A stretch of DNA of 64,000 nucleotides. It comes from Acidobacteriaceae bacterium KBS 146 (GTDB lineage Bacteria > Acidobacteriota > Terriglobia > Terriglobales > Acidobacteriaceae). The translations under genes and the position numbers were made by a program. Positions 33,666 to 42,198 of the stretch are shown in pieces. The notes below the pieces were generated by a model. That model saw only the letters and a list, made by a program, of their open reading frames with translations. It was not told the DNA's origin and ran no database searches. The stretch covers positions 62,001 through 126,000 of the forward strand of contig JHVA01000001.1 in NCBI GenBank assembly GCA_000688615.1. Reading direction: 5' to 3'. Position 1 is the first letter of the stretch, and every line of letters starts with the position of its first letter.

Positions 33666-35468
33666 ATGGCAGGGACAAGCATGTTTGATCTGCGAACGGT
33701 GAATGATGTTCTGGTGCGAGCGACAGGACGGGGCGATCGTACTGTACTGATGGTGCAGGAGGAGGCCGGTCGATGGTCCCCTATTTCATCGGTGGATCTG
33801 TATGGGCGCGTTCGCGCCCTGGCTGACGTACTGCGAAGCTGGGGAGTTGAAAAGGGGGATCGCGTCGCCCTGCTGGCAGAGAATCGTTGGGAGTGGCCGG
33901 TTACGGATTTTGCTGTGCTCGCGCTCGGCGGTGTCGATGTTCCTCTTTACCCGACGCTGACCACCGAGCAGATCGGCTATATGCTCCGCGACTCTGGAGC
34001 GAAGGTCGCCTTCGTATCGACCGCCGAGCAATATCAAAAGGTCCGCCAGGCTGGTGAACTGCCCGACCTGAAGGTCGTTGTAGTAATGGACCCCGGAGAG
34101 AACGAGGGGGCGGAGAGCTTTTCGAACCTGATGAAAGAGGCTCCGGAAAAACAGCAGAGAGACGCTGCGTTCGACGTCATGCTGAAGACGGCTCGTCCTG
34201 AGGACCTGGCGACGATCATCTATACCTCAGGCACGACCGGCGAGCCTAAAGGTGTCATGCTGACGCACGGAAATCTCGCCAGCAACCTGAATTACTCTAC
34301 AGGCCCTCTGGGGCTGGGCGACAAGGATACGGGAATCTCGTTTCTTCCGCTTTCGCATGTGACGGCGCGACACCTGGACTACGCTCTGATGTGTCACGGA
34401 ACCAAGGTGGCCTACTGCGCCAAGTTCGATCAGCTTCCTGAAGCGATGAGAGTCGTGCGGCCGACGATCTTTGTCGCGGTCCCGAGGGTTTACGAGAAGA
34501 TTCGCCAGGCAGTGGAAGCGAAATCTGCGCAATCTCCGCTGAAGCACAGAATCTTCCAGTGGGCCCTCAAAGTAGGCAAGGCGCATCGAGCGGAGATTCT
34601 AGAAGGGAAGAAGGTTGGTGGCACGAGCTGGGCGATAGCGAACAAGCTGGTCTTCAGCAAGATCGCCGATGCCTTCGGTGGAGAGGTGAGAATCTTTATT
34701 GCTGGAGGAGCCCCGCTCGGTGTCGATACAGCCGGATGGTTTGCTGATGCTGGAATTTCTATTCTCGAGGGCTACGGACTGACCGAGACCTCACCCGTCA
34801 TTGCCTTGAATTATCCGGGTGTAAACAGGATTGGGACGGTGGGACGACCGCTTGAGAACGTGCAGTGCCGTTTTGCTGACGATGGTGAACTCGAAGTGAA
34901 GGGGCCCTCAATTTTTGTTGGTTATTGGAAGAAAGAACGGGAGACGAAGGAAGCTTTTGCGGAGGATGGTTGGTTCAGAACAGGAGACATCGGCAACCTT
35001 GATGAACAGGGATTCTTGTCGATTACCGATCGCAAGAAGGAACTTCTGAAGACGAGTGGCGGCAAATTGATTGCTCCTCAGCCCATTGAGAACAAGCTTA
35101 AGGCCAATACGCTGGTGGGAAATGCGGCTCTGGTTGGCGACAAGCATAAGTTCGCCTGCGTCCTGATCTCTCCCAATCTCGTAGCGCTCAAAGGATGGGC
35201 CGGCGGACAGGGACTCCAGGCCGGAGATCTGACCACTCTTGTTCGGAATCCCAAGGTCATTCAGGCGTACCAACAGATTGTGGATCGTGTGAATCAGGAG
35301 CTGGCGCACTTTGAGAGCATCAAGCGCATCTGCGTGGTTCCTGACGAGTGGAGTGTGGAAACCGATGAGTTGACGCCGAGTTTGAAGCTAAAACGCCGCA
35401 TCGTTGAAAAGAAGTATGAGAAGCAGATCGCGGACTTCTACGCTGACGAAGCGACGGCGAAGGGCTAG
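33666..35468 (+). CDS. Long-chain fatty acid-CoA ligase (AMP-binding)
   Basis: A 600-residue adenylate-forming enzyme. The ATP loop is IYTSGTTGEPKGVMLTHGN, the adenine-binding segment is GYGLTETSPVIALN, the TGD motif is GWFRTGDIG, and the hinge is DRKKELLKTSGGK with the catalytic lysine region after it. The insert of about 40 residues (KVGGTSWAIANKLVF) is typical of the bacterial FACL/FadD15-like group. It activates fatty acids for degradation or lipid synthesis. ATG 33666 and ATG 33681 are both possible starts; each has a modest ribosome site. The upstream TetR-family gene is its probable regulator. Confidence 0.93.
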   Translation: MAGTSMFDLRTVNDVLVRATGRGDRTVLMVQEEAGRWSPISSVDLYGRVRALADVLRSWGVEKGDRVALLAENRWEWPVTDFAVLALGGVDVPLYPTLTTEQIGYMLRDSGAKVAFVSTAEQYQKVRQAGELPDLKVVVVMDPGENEGAESFSNLMKEAPEKQQRDAAFDVMLKTARPEDLATIIYTSGTTGEPKGVMLTHGNLASNLNYSTGPLGLGDKDTGISFLPLSHVTARHLDYALMCHGTKVAYCAKFDQLPEAMRVVRPTIFVAVPRVYEKIRQAVEAKSAQSPLKHRIFQWALKVGKAHRAEILEGKKVGGTSWAIANKLVFSKIADAFGGEVRIFIAGGAPLGVDTAGWFADAGISILEGYGLTETSPVIALNYPGVNRIGTVGRPLENVQCRFADDGELEVKGPSIFVGYWKKERETKEAFAEDGWFRTGDIGNLDEQGFLSITDRKKELLKTSGGKLIAPQPIENKLKANTLVGNAALVGDKHKFACVLISPNLVALKGWAGGQGLQAGDLTTLVRNPKVIQAYQQIVDRVNQELAHFESIKRICVVPDEWSVETDELTPSLKLKRRIVEKKYEKQIADFYADEATAKG

Positions 35469-35600
35469 AACCAGCGACCAGCGGTAGACGCGGTGCCAGA
35501 AAGTGCACCGCCGGTACAGGGCTCGTGTCATCGTCCCATTTTTCTTTTGGGCCCCATGGTGGGATGACATTTGATCGATTCACGAACAGGGAGAAATCCG

Positions 35601-36413
35601 ATGAGAGCGAAGCTGCGTTTTCTGGGTTTGGTTCTATTGGCCACCGAGATGGCGATGGCTCAGGCAGCTGGCCCTCCTGCTTGTCCGGTCGAGCCTGGCA
35701 GCAGGCCGGTCAGCCTGACTCCTGCCAAGCGTCCCACAGCGGCGCAGATTCAGCAGACGGCCGAAAAGGGCGCAGCTGACCCGACGGTGATTATCTCTGC
35801 AGAGCCCGTTGGAAACTTCGGGGTAGAACGCTATCGTCTTGCCGACTATGCGGAGTGCGTCGGCAGCGGTGGATGTTATTGGGCTGACCTCGATGCTCAG
35901 ACCAGAAGAGCGGAAGCCGCACTGGATCGTGTTATCGCCTTGAAAAACCCGGGAGAGAAGCTGGCCGTCGTCCTCGACATTGACGAGACCTCGATGTCCG
36001 GCTTTTGCGAGATGCGCCGCGAAGACTACGGTTTCCTGATAACGGAGATGAACCACTGGATGACGACTCCCCAGGCCGCAATGCCTATTCCAGGCACGGT
36101 GCGCCTGTTCAACAAAGCCCTCTCCGCCGGGGTGGATGTGTTCTTTATCACGGGACGGTGGGATGAGCTACGGGAGGCGACAGTCAAAAATCTGGAGATC
36201 TCCGGGTTTAAAGGATGGAAAGGGCTGGCACTCCGGGTTGGTCGGCAAAAGCAGATGGCCACGGTGGAGTACAAAAGCCAGGAACGGCAAAAGATCGTCG
36301 ATGCAGGCTATCGCATCGTATTGAATATGGGTGATCAATGGAGCGATTTGAACGGAGATGCTCGCGGCGAAGTAAGTGTGAAGCTGCCGAATCCGTTCTA
36401 CTATCTCCCTTGA
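35601..36413 (+). CDS. HAD-superfamily acid phosphatase (class B / e(P4)-like), exported
   Basis: A 270-residue protein. The start ATG 35601 has GGGAG upstream, giving a Sec-type signal (MRAKLRFLGLVLLATEMAMAQA); the frame's earlier start at 35571 would spoil it. The HAD motif I is VLDIDETSMSGF (DxDxT), motif II is FFITGRWDEL, and a late acidic motif is NMGDQWSDLNGD. These match non-specific acid phosphatases and 5'-nucleotidases of the e(P4) group, which release phosphate from nucleotides outside the cytoplasm. No lipobox cysteine is evident, so it may be soluble rather than a lipoprotein. It is followed 15 bp later by an MBL hydrolase. Confidence 0.88.
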   Translation: MRAKLRFLGLVLLATEMAMAQAAGPPACPVEPGSRPVSLTPAKRPTAAQIQQTAEKGAADPTVIISAEPVGNFGVERYRLADYAECVGSGGCYWADLDAQTRRAEAALDRVIALKNPGEKLAVVLDIDETSMSGFCEMRREDYGFLITEMNHWMTTPQAAMPIPGTVRLFNKALSAGVDVFFITGRWDELREATVKNLEISGFKGWKGLALRVGRQKQMATVEYKSQERQKIVDAGYRIVLNMGDQWSDLNGDARGEVSVKLPNPFYYLP

Positions 36414-36428
36414 TCCCGGAGGTGACAG

Positions 36429-37472
36429 ATGGAGTCCGATGAAACGTCGGAGGCGGAACGGGCCAAGACCTTGCTCCGGCGAGCTGTGCAGGATCGCAAG
36501 CGGTTCCTTAACCCTTTGCCGACCTCGGTCGGTGGCTGGGAGACTTTGCGTAAGGCGCTACCGCTTTATTTTTCAAATAAGGAAGAGAAATCTCCCCGGA
36601 GACCTCTTGGCCCGTTCCGTACGGACCCGTCCGTCTACGCCACACCTCCTGTAAGCGGCCTGCGGCTGACATGGATGGGACACTCCTCCACCTTGATTGA
36701 GATGGACGACAGACGGATCCTGCTCGATCCTGTCTGGGACCAGCGGGCCTCTCCACTGCGGTGGGCTGGTCCGCGAAGATTCTACGCGGCTCCACTCAAT
36801 CTGGAAGAGATGCCACAACTGGATGTCGTTGTGGTCTCGCATGATCATTACGATCACCTCGGCGAATCCACGATCCGTACCCTGGCGCGCTCGCCTCAGC
36901 TACGTGATACGGAGTGGGTGACCTCACTCGGCGTCGGTGAGATTCTCGAAGAGTACGGCGTGAAACGGCGTCGAATTACGGAACTGGACTGGACCCAGAG
37001 CGTGGGTGACGCTGCGCTTGAGATCACGGCTTTGCCCTCTCGGCACTTTTCAGGGCGAAGCATGTTCAATCGCTTCGGTACGCTGTGGTCATCCTTCGTG
37101 TTCAAAGGAGAGAAGCACAATCTCTACTACGGAGCGGACTCCGGATGGTGGCCGGGCTTCGCCGAGATCGGTGCCGCTTACGGACCTTTCGACGTCTCGA
37201 TGCTTGAGATCGGTGCTTATCATGATCTCTGGAAAGATATCCATCTTGGCCCGGAAGGCGCGTTGAACGCGTTTGAAGCTTTGGGCGGCAATGGACTTCT
37301 GATGCCGATTCACTGGGGACTGTTCGATCTGGCACTCCATGGATGGAAGCAGCCTATTGAACGCATCTGTGAGCTCGCGGATGAGAAGGGAATTCCTTTA
37401 TGGATTCCAATCCCGGGCCTCCCGACCGAAGTCCTGAGCAGAACTGCGCTCCGTTCAGAGTGGTGGCGCTGA
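36429..37472 (+). CDS. MBL-fold metallo-hydrolase, RomA/NAPE-PLD/UlaG-like
   Basis: A 347-residue protein with GGAGGTGAC before ATG 36429. The metal motif HxHxDH is visible as SHDHYDHLGEST, the preceding strand is LTWMGHSSTLIEMDDRRILLDPVW, the third ligand region is LPSRHFSGRSMFNRF, the bridging aspartate lies in YYGADSGWWP, and the last histidine is MPIHWGLFDLALHGW. This pattern fits the group that includes RomA and N-acylphosphatidylethanolamine phospholipase D. Substrate is not readable. No signal peptide is seen, so it is probably cytoplasmic. It lies 15 bp after the acid phosphatase and 40 bp before pfkA, possibly in one transcript. Confidence 0.87.
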   Translation: MESDETSEAERAKTLLRRAVQDRKRFLNPLPTSVGGWETLRKALPLYFSNKEEKSPRRPLGPFRTDPSVYATPPVSGLRLTWMGHSSTLIEMDDRRILLDPVWDQRASPLRWAGPRRFYAAPLNLEEMPQLDVVVVSHDHYDHLGESTIRTLARSPQLRDTEWVTSLGVGEILEEYGVKRRRITELDWTQSVGDAALEITALPSRHFSGRSMFNRFGTLWSSFVFKGEKHNLYYGADSGWWPGFAEIGAAYGPFDVSMLEIGAYHDLWKDIHLGPEGALNAFEALGGNGLLMPIHWGLFDLALHGWKQPIERICELADEKGIPLWIPIPGLPTEVLSRTALRSEWWR

Positions 37473-37512
37473 GGCTGCGGTATCATTCTGCCGTCGTAGA
37501 AAAGGAGATTCG

Positions 37513-38547
37513 ATGCGTGTTGGAATGTTGACTGGTGGTGGAGATTGCCCGGGCTTGAACGCTGTCATCCGTGCTGCGGTGCGGAAAGGGATTCTGCATC
37601 ATGGCGATGAATTTGTTGGTTTTATGGAGGGCTGGCGCGGCGTTATCGATAACACCACCATGCCGCTCAATCTCGAGACCACCTCGGGAATTCTTCATAA
37701 AGGGGGAACCATCCTCCGCTCCTCACGAACCAACGTGAAGAAAATCCCAGGCGGATTTGAGAAGTGTCTGGAATCGATTGAGAAGAATAAGCTCGACGCT
37801 CTGATTGCCCTCGGAGGAGACGATACGCAGTCGATCTCACTGGCGCTAAGTGAGCGCGGCGTTAAGTGCGTCGGAGTTCCCAAGACGATCGACAACGATC
37901 TCAATGGAACGGATGTCTGCTTTGGCTTCGACACGGCTGTCAGCATCGCGACGGAAGCCATCGATCGACTGCACTCCACGGCAGAGGCCCACAACCGTGT
38001 TCTTGTGGTTGAGGTGATGGGCCGGGACGCTGGGTGGATTGCTGTAACCGCAGGCGTTGCCGGAGGCGCCGACGCGATCCTGGTCCCCGAGGTCCCCATC
38101 GATCTCGATCACGTCTGCAAGCTTTTGAAGTACCGCCACGACCACGGCAAAAAATTCAGCATCGTCGTTGTCGCGGAGGGCGCACATCTTCCTGAAGGTG
38201 GCCAATCGAAGCAGGGAGCGTCTGTGGATGCCTTCGGGCACGCCCGTCTGAGTGGCGTTGCGCAGGCGTTGGCCGAGGAGATTGAAAAGCGCACCCAGTA
38301 TGAGACCCGTAGCGTCAATCTGGGGCATACGCAGCGTGGTGGCACTCCAACAGCCTACGATCGCATGTTGGCAACTCGCTACGGCATCGGAGCCATCGAT
38401 CTGGTCCATCAGGGCAGATTCGGCCGCCTGGTTGTCCTCAAGGGAACTCAGATCTCCGATATTGCCCTCGCCGACGCAATCTCCAAGAACCGTACCGTCG
38501 ACCCCGCTCTTCTCGAGGTTGTCCGGAGCCTGGAGCCCTCTGTTTAA
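37513..38547 (+). CDS. pfkA: 6-phosphofructokinase, probably pyrophosphate-dependent
   Basis: A 344-residue phosphofructokinase with AAAGGAG upstream. The opening MLTGGGDCPGLNAVIR is typical, as are RSSRTN, PKTIDNDLNGTD and the effector/substrate region LGHTQRGGTPTAYDR. Two residues separate donor types in this family: ATP-users have Gly at positions 104 and 124 (Escherichia coli numbering), whereas pyrophosphate users have Asp and Lys. Here the numbering matches directly and gives D104 (GGDDT) and K124 (PKTIDND). I therefore infer a PPi-dependent, reversible enzyme of the Amycolatopsis-like type. Actual donor use needs assay. Confidence 0.92.
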   Translation: MRVGMLTGGGDCPGLNAVIRAAVRKGILHHGDEFVGFMEGWRGVIDNTTMPLNLETTSGILHKGGTILRSSRTNVKKIPGGFEKCLESIEKNKLDALIALGGDDTQSISLALSERGVKCVGVPKTIDNDLNGTDVCFGFDTAVSIATEAIDRLHSTAEAHNRVLVVEVMGRDAGWIAVTAGVAGGADAILVPEVPIDLDHVCKLLKYRHDHGKKFSIVVVAEGAHLPEGGQSKQGASVDAFGHARLSGVAQALAEEIEKRTQYETRSVNLGHTQRGGTPTAYDRMLATRYGIGAIDLVHQGRFGRLVVLKGTQISDIALADAISKNRTVDPALLEVVRSLEPSV

Positions 38548-38694
38548 CATCTGGTTATCAGTAATTTGTGGTCGATAGCGGAAGAATCCGATTGAAACGG
38601 GCTGAAGAAGGGATTACAAAGAGTGTGCCGGGTCAGGTAGGCTCTTTCCCGTTTTCTGCCCGTTTCTTTCTGGAATTGAGGGAGGTCTCGACCG

Positions 38695-38946
38695 ATGGCG
38701 CAGGCGCAGCTGGCAACCCGTGAAGTTATGGATATCCGGCAGGCATCCGAGTATCTCGGTATCAGTGGAGATACCCTCTATCGCTATGCCTCGGAAGGCT
38801 TTATCCCCGCATTCAAGCTGGGAAACCGCTGGCGGTTCAAGAAGTCCCTGCTGGACGCTTGGATGGACGAGAAGAGCGGAGTGAAGCAGTCCGCTCCACC
38901 AGTGGTGGCTCCCAAACAGAAAAAGCCTGCTGGCCGCGCCCGCTGA
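38695..38946 (+). CDS. Helix-turn-helix (excisionase/MerR-like) DNA-binding protein
   Basis: An 83-residue protein with GGGAGG upstream of ATG 38695. It consists of a winged helix-turn-helix of the HTH_17 type (MDIRQASEYLGISGDTLYRYASEGFIPAFKLGNRWRFKKSLLDAWMD) followed by a basic, proline-rich tail. Such small proteins act as phage or plasmid excisionases, or simply as regulators. No integrase or phage gene is nearby, so a chromosomal regulator is more likely. It lies 42 bp before tag. Confidence 0.85.
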   Translation: MAQAQLATREVMDIRQASEYLGISGDTLYRYASEGFIPAFKLGNRWRFKKSLLDAWMDEKSGVKQSAPPVVAPKQKKPAGRAR

Positions 38947-38988
38947 AAAGTTACTGAGCCTTCGTCCGCAGCGACGAATCTATCTCCC

Positions 38989-39546
38989 ATGAAAGAGACT
39001 GTCCGCTGCAGTTGGGCGCAGAGCGATCCTCTGCTAAGCAAATATCACGATGAAGAGTGGGGTGTTCCGGAACATGACAGCCGGGCGCTCTGGGAAAAGC
39101 TGATGCTGGACGGCTTTCAGGCGGGGCTGTCCTGGCTGACGATCCTGCGTAAGCGGGACGCCTTCCGGAAGGCCTTCCACAACTTCGATCCGGTGAAGGT
39201 CTCGCGCATGAAGGAGGCTGACGTTACTCGCCTCCTGGACAATCCGGGCATTATCCGCTCCCGGGCCAAGATTGAAGCGACCATCGGAGGAGCCCGAGCT
39301 TATCTGAAGATGCAAGCCGAAGGAGAAGACTTCGCGAAATTTGTCTGGGGAATGGCCGGCGGCAAGCCGATCCGCAATAAAACCGGAAAGGTGCCAGCGA
39401 AGACGGAGCTTTCGGAAGAGATGTCGAAGGCGCTGAAGAAAAAAGGCTTTAAATTTGTCGGACCGGTTATCGTCTACGCCTGGCTACAGGCGACCGGGGT
39501 AGTCGACGATCATGCGCCGGGCTGTTTTCGTCGAAGCAAAGCGTGA
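38989..39546 (+). CDS. tag: DNA-3-methyladenine glycosylase I
   Basis: A 185-residue base-excision repair enzyme that removes 3-methyladenine from DNA. The N-terminal RCSWAQSDPLLSKYHDEEWGVPEHD is the family signature. The zinc site is complete, with the early Cys and His (RCSW, YHDEEWG) and the late His and Cys (DDHAPGCF). The catalytic acidic residue region is LMLDGFQAGLSWLTIL. It stands alone after the small helix-turn-helix gene. Confidence 0.95.
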   Translation: MKETVRCSWAQSDPLLSKYHDEEWGVPEHDSRALWEKLMLDGFQAGLSWLTILRKRDAFRKAFHNFDPVKVSRMKEADVTRLLDNPGIIRSRAKIEATIGGARAYLKMQAEGEDFAKFVWGMAGGKPIRNKTGKVPAKTELSEEMSKALKKKGFKFVGPVIVYAWLQATGVVDDHAPGCFRRSKA

Positions 39547-39556
39547 CCGCGATCAT

Positions 39557-40435
39557 TTAGGCGGGTTGCAATGTATGAATTGTCAGCTCCGGAGGACAAT
39601 CAAAGCGGAACGGCAGCCCGACCGCGCCGAGACCCCGGTTGACATATAACTGCAGCGAATCGAATTGGAAGTGTCCCATCACATATTTCTGCCCCATCGG
39701 CGGAAGGATCAATGGGCCGTAGAAGGGAATGCGCACCTGCCCACCGTGCGAATGCCCCGATAACATCAGGTCCACGGACTTGCCTCGAGGGTGGCGGACC
39801 ACCACATCGACGTAATCCGGTTCATGGACCATGAGAACGACGGGCCCATCCGGCTTCTCGGGGATGGTGAGGTCAAGATCCGGCCTTCGGGTTCCGGCAT
39901 CATCGGAGCCGCAAAGCCAGATGCGGGACCCCGCTCTTTCGATAGGAACATATTGGTTGACGAGGACAGGAATCTTCTTTGATTCCAAAGCGCCGATGAC
40001 GAGGGGCGCGCTCACGCCTACATCGTGATTACCGAGGATTGCGTAGACCTGAGGCGTTTTGAGGGTGCTGAGGATCTCTGCACTGCGATAGGCGGCATGA
40101 CGGCTGTCGATGAAAGTCAGCGAACCGCGTGTCACGAAGTCGCCAGTGACAAGCACAAGATCGGGAGCCAATTCGTTAATGCGGTGAACGACATGTTCCA
40201 GAAAAAATGGTTCGGTGAACTCGTCGAGGTGGATGTCCGATATTTGAACGATGCGGAAGCCGTGAAACGCTGAAGGCAGATGATTGATGCGAATCGTCGT
40301 GTTCACGACATCGACCTCGTGACGCGCGATCTCTCCGGCGTAGAGAGCCACCCCGGCGGCAGCAACGCCGGAACCCACGATAAATTGACGACGTGAAAAG
40401 CGTGACGGCGAAGAACCGCCCGGCGAAACGGACAT
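39557..40435 (-). CDS. Metallophosphoesterase with Tat signal
   Basis: A 292-residue protein. Residues 1-35 form a twin-arginine signal (FSRRQFIVGSGVAAAGVALYAG). The calcineurin-like core has DxH in QISDIHLDEF, GDFV, GNHDVG, and GHSHGGQ, all with the two-metal ligands in place. It resembles the YaeI-type family of phosphodiesterases. Export through Tat is consistent with a folded, metal-loaded enzyme. Substrate is unknown. It ends 10 bp from the convergent tag stop and diverges from the M24 peptidase gene, sharing a 70-bp promoter gap. Confidence 0.9.
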   Translation of the reverse strand: MSVSPGGSSPSRFSRRQFIVGSGVAAAGVALYAGEIARHEVDVVNTTIRINHLPSAFHGFRIVQISDIHLDEFTEPFFLEHVVHRINELAPDLVLVTGDFVTRGSLTFIDSRHAAYRSAEILSTLKTPQVYAILGNHDVGVSAPLVIGALESKKIPVLVNQYVPIERAGSRIWLCGSDDAGTRRPDLDLTIPEKPDGPVVLMVHEPDYVDVVVRHPRGKSVDLMLSGHSHGGQVRIPFYGPLILPPMGQKYVMGHFQFDSLQLYVNRGLGAVGLPFRFDCPPELTIHTLQPA

Positions 40436-40505
40436 GGTTCATGATAACGGTTCCTGTGCTCCGGTTACTACGCTCGAAGGGCGCTGGTTGAGTAGAATCG
40501 AAAGG

Positions 40506-41591
40506 ATGAACTTTAGAGCACGAAAAACAGCAGCAAGCCGGGCAGCGAAGGCCGCCGGAGCCGATGGCTTGCTTGTGACGCACAGGCCTGACCTGCGTTA
40601 TTTGTGCGGTTTTACCGGGTCGAACGCCGCATTGGTGCTCGCAGGCGGCAAGTCCGTGCTGTTTACGGATGGCCGTTATACCGTGCAGGCAAAGAGCGAG
40701 GCTGCCGGAACGAGAGTAGTCATCGCGAAAAAGCCCGTCATGACGGCAGCCTGTGAATGGATTGTTGAAGCAGGCATACAGCGTTGCGGCTTTGACGCCG
40801 CGGTTACGACCGTAGCGACCCTCGAGGCCATGCGCAAGGCCGTTCCTGCAAAGGTGCGACGTGGACTTTTTCTCGCCCTGGAATCTCCAGTCTCCCGGTT
40901 GAGACAGGTGAAGGATGCCGACGAGATACGGAAGATGCGAGCAGCGGCGAAGCTGGGATGCAGCCTCTTCGATGATATGCTCGGCTATCTCCAGCCTGGG
41001 TTAACGGAGATCGACGTCGCCTCGACGCTCGAGCATCGGGCTCGTCTGGCTGGCGCCGAGGCGATGTCCTTTCCAACCATCGTCGCCAGCGGAGAGCGCA
41101 GTGCGCTTCCTCATGGGCATGCCAGTATGGCGAAGTTGCCGCGACGAGGGTTCGTGACGATGGATTTTGGCGTGGTGCTGGATGGCTATATGAGCGATAT
41201 GACTCGCACCATTCATCTGGGAAAAGCGCAACCGGAAGAGCGAGACGTGTATGATGCGGTTCTGGAAGCGCAGGAGGCGGGAGTCGCAATGGTTGCCCCG
41301 GGCGTGACCGCGGGCGAGATCGACGAGGCGGCGCGCAGCGTGCTCCGTCGTGCCGGGCTCGATCGCTGGTTTACTCACTCTACCGGTCATGGTGTGGGAT
41401 TGGAGATTCACGAGGGACCCAGGCTCGCTGCGAAACAAACGCAGAAGCTTGAAGAGGGAATGGTAATCACAGTCGAACCGGGGGTCTACATGCCCGGACA
41501 ATTTGGCATCAGAATCGAAGATATGGTCCTGGTAACGTCAAGAGGCTACGAGATTCTGACACCGAGTATCAAAGCCTGGATTGAGCTATAA
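40506..41591 (+). CDS. Xaa-Pro aminopeptidase/dipeptidase, M24 family
   Basis: A 361-residue creatinase-fold peptidase. The N-terminal domain (LLVTHRPDLRYLCGFTGSNAALVL) and the C-terminal pita-bread catalytic domain are both intact. Metal ligands are seen as two Asp in MDFGVVLDGYMSDMTRTIHLG, the His in STGHGVGLEIHEGP, and two Glu in VEPGVY and IEDMVL. ATG 40506 is given, but a TTG at 40488 has a better-placed ribosome site (GAAGGG) and adds six residues. It lies 35 bp before accB, an order found in many bacteria where pepP, efp, accB and accC cluster; efp is missing here. Confidence 0.9.
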   Translation: MNFRARKTAASRAAKAAGADGLLVTHRPDLRYLCGFTGSNAALVLAGGKSVLFTDGRYTVQAKSEAAGTRVVIAKKPVMTAACEWIVEAGIQRCGFDAAVTTVATLEAMRKAVPAKVRRGLFLALESPVSRLRQVKDADEIRKMRAAAKLGCSLFDDMLGYLQPGLTEIDVASTLEHRARLAGAEAMSFPTIVASGERSALPHGHASMAKLPRRGFVTMDFGVVLDGYMSDMTRTIHLGKAQPEERDVYDAVLEAQEAGVAMVAPGVTAGEIDEAARSVLRRAGLDRWFTHSTGHGVGLEIHEGPRLAAKQTQKLEEGMVITVEPGVYMPGQFGIRIEDMVLVTSRGYEILTPSIKAWIEL

Positions 41592-41626
41592 AACAACAAG
41601 TGCCGCAACAGGCACAGGAGTGATGG

Positions 41627-42127
41627 ATGGACGGAACAAAGATGCAGGAGCTTCGCGAGCTGGTGGAGTTTCTTAAAGCGAACGAGATCGCAGAGTTCGA
41701 TATGGAACAACCCGATCTGAAGGTTCGGATTAAGTTCGCTGGCGAGCCCGCCCCTGCGGCGGCCTCTGGAGGTATTGACCTGGCGCAGTTGAGCCGGCTG
41801 GTTTCATCAGCTCCTGCAGCCGCAGCGGCTGCTCCCGCCGCACCCGTGGCAGATACTTCCGCCACTGCCGCTGCTTCGGCAGAGAAGCTTCATGAAGTGA
41901 AGTCCCCCATCGTCGGAACCTTTTATGAATCCCCAGCACCCGGTGCTGCGCCCTTCGTTCAGATAGGAGATCAGGTCGAAGCTGGCCAGGTGCTTTGCAT
42001 CGTTGAAGCCATGAAGCTGATGAACGAGATTGAATCGGATGTAGCTGGAGAGGTCGTCCGGAGAATCGCCAGCAGTGGACAGCCCGTTGAGTACGGCCAG
42101 CCTTTGTTCGAGATTCGGCCACGATAA
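41627..42127 (+). CDS. accB: Biotin carboxyl carrier protein of acetyl-CoA carboxylase
   Basis: A 166-residue protein. An N-terminal helix (MQELRELVEFLKANEIAEFDME) is followed by an Ala/Pro-rich linker (residues about 60-90) and the biotinyl domain. The biotin-attachment lysine is in VEAMKLMNE, and SPIVGTFYESPAPGAAPF is the typical AccB thumb. It carries the carboxyl group from AccC to the carboxyltransferase. accC follows after 71 bp. accA and accD are not in the window. Confidence 0.95.
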   Translation: MDGTKMQELRELVEFLKANEIAEFDMEQPDLKVRIKFAGEPAPAAASGGIDLAQLSRLVSSAPAAAAAAPAAPVADTSATAAASAEKLHEVKSPIVGTFYESPAPGAAPFVQIGDQVEAGQVLCIVEAMKLMNEIESDVAGEVVRRIASSGQPVEYGQPLFEIRPR

Positions 42128-42198
42128 CGTTTCGGAAAACGAGCGCCGAAGGACGGTACACAAAACCTTACTGAGCTCGACGGAAGGCACCTGGATTT

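Noticed and set aside
38695..38946. Excisionase-like protein as a sign of a phage or integrative element
   Set aside because: No integrase, attachment repeat or phage gene is near; neighbours are housekeeping genes.
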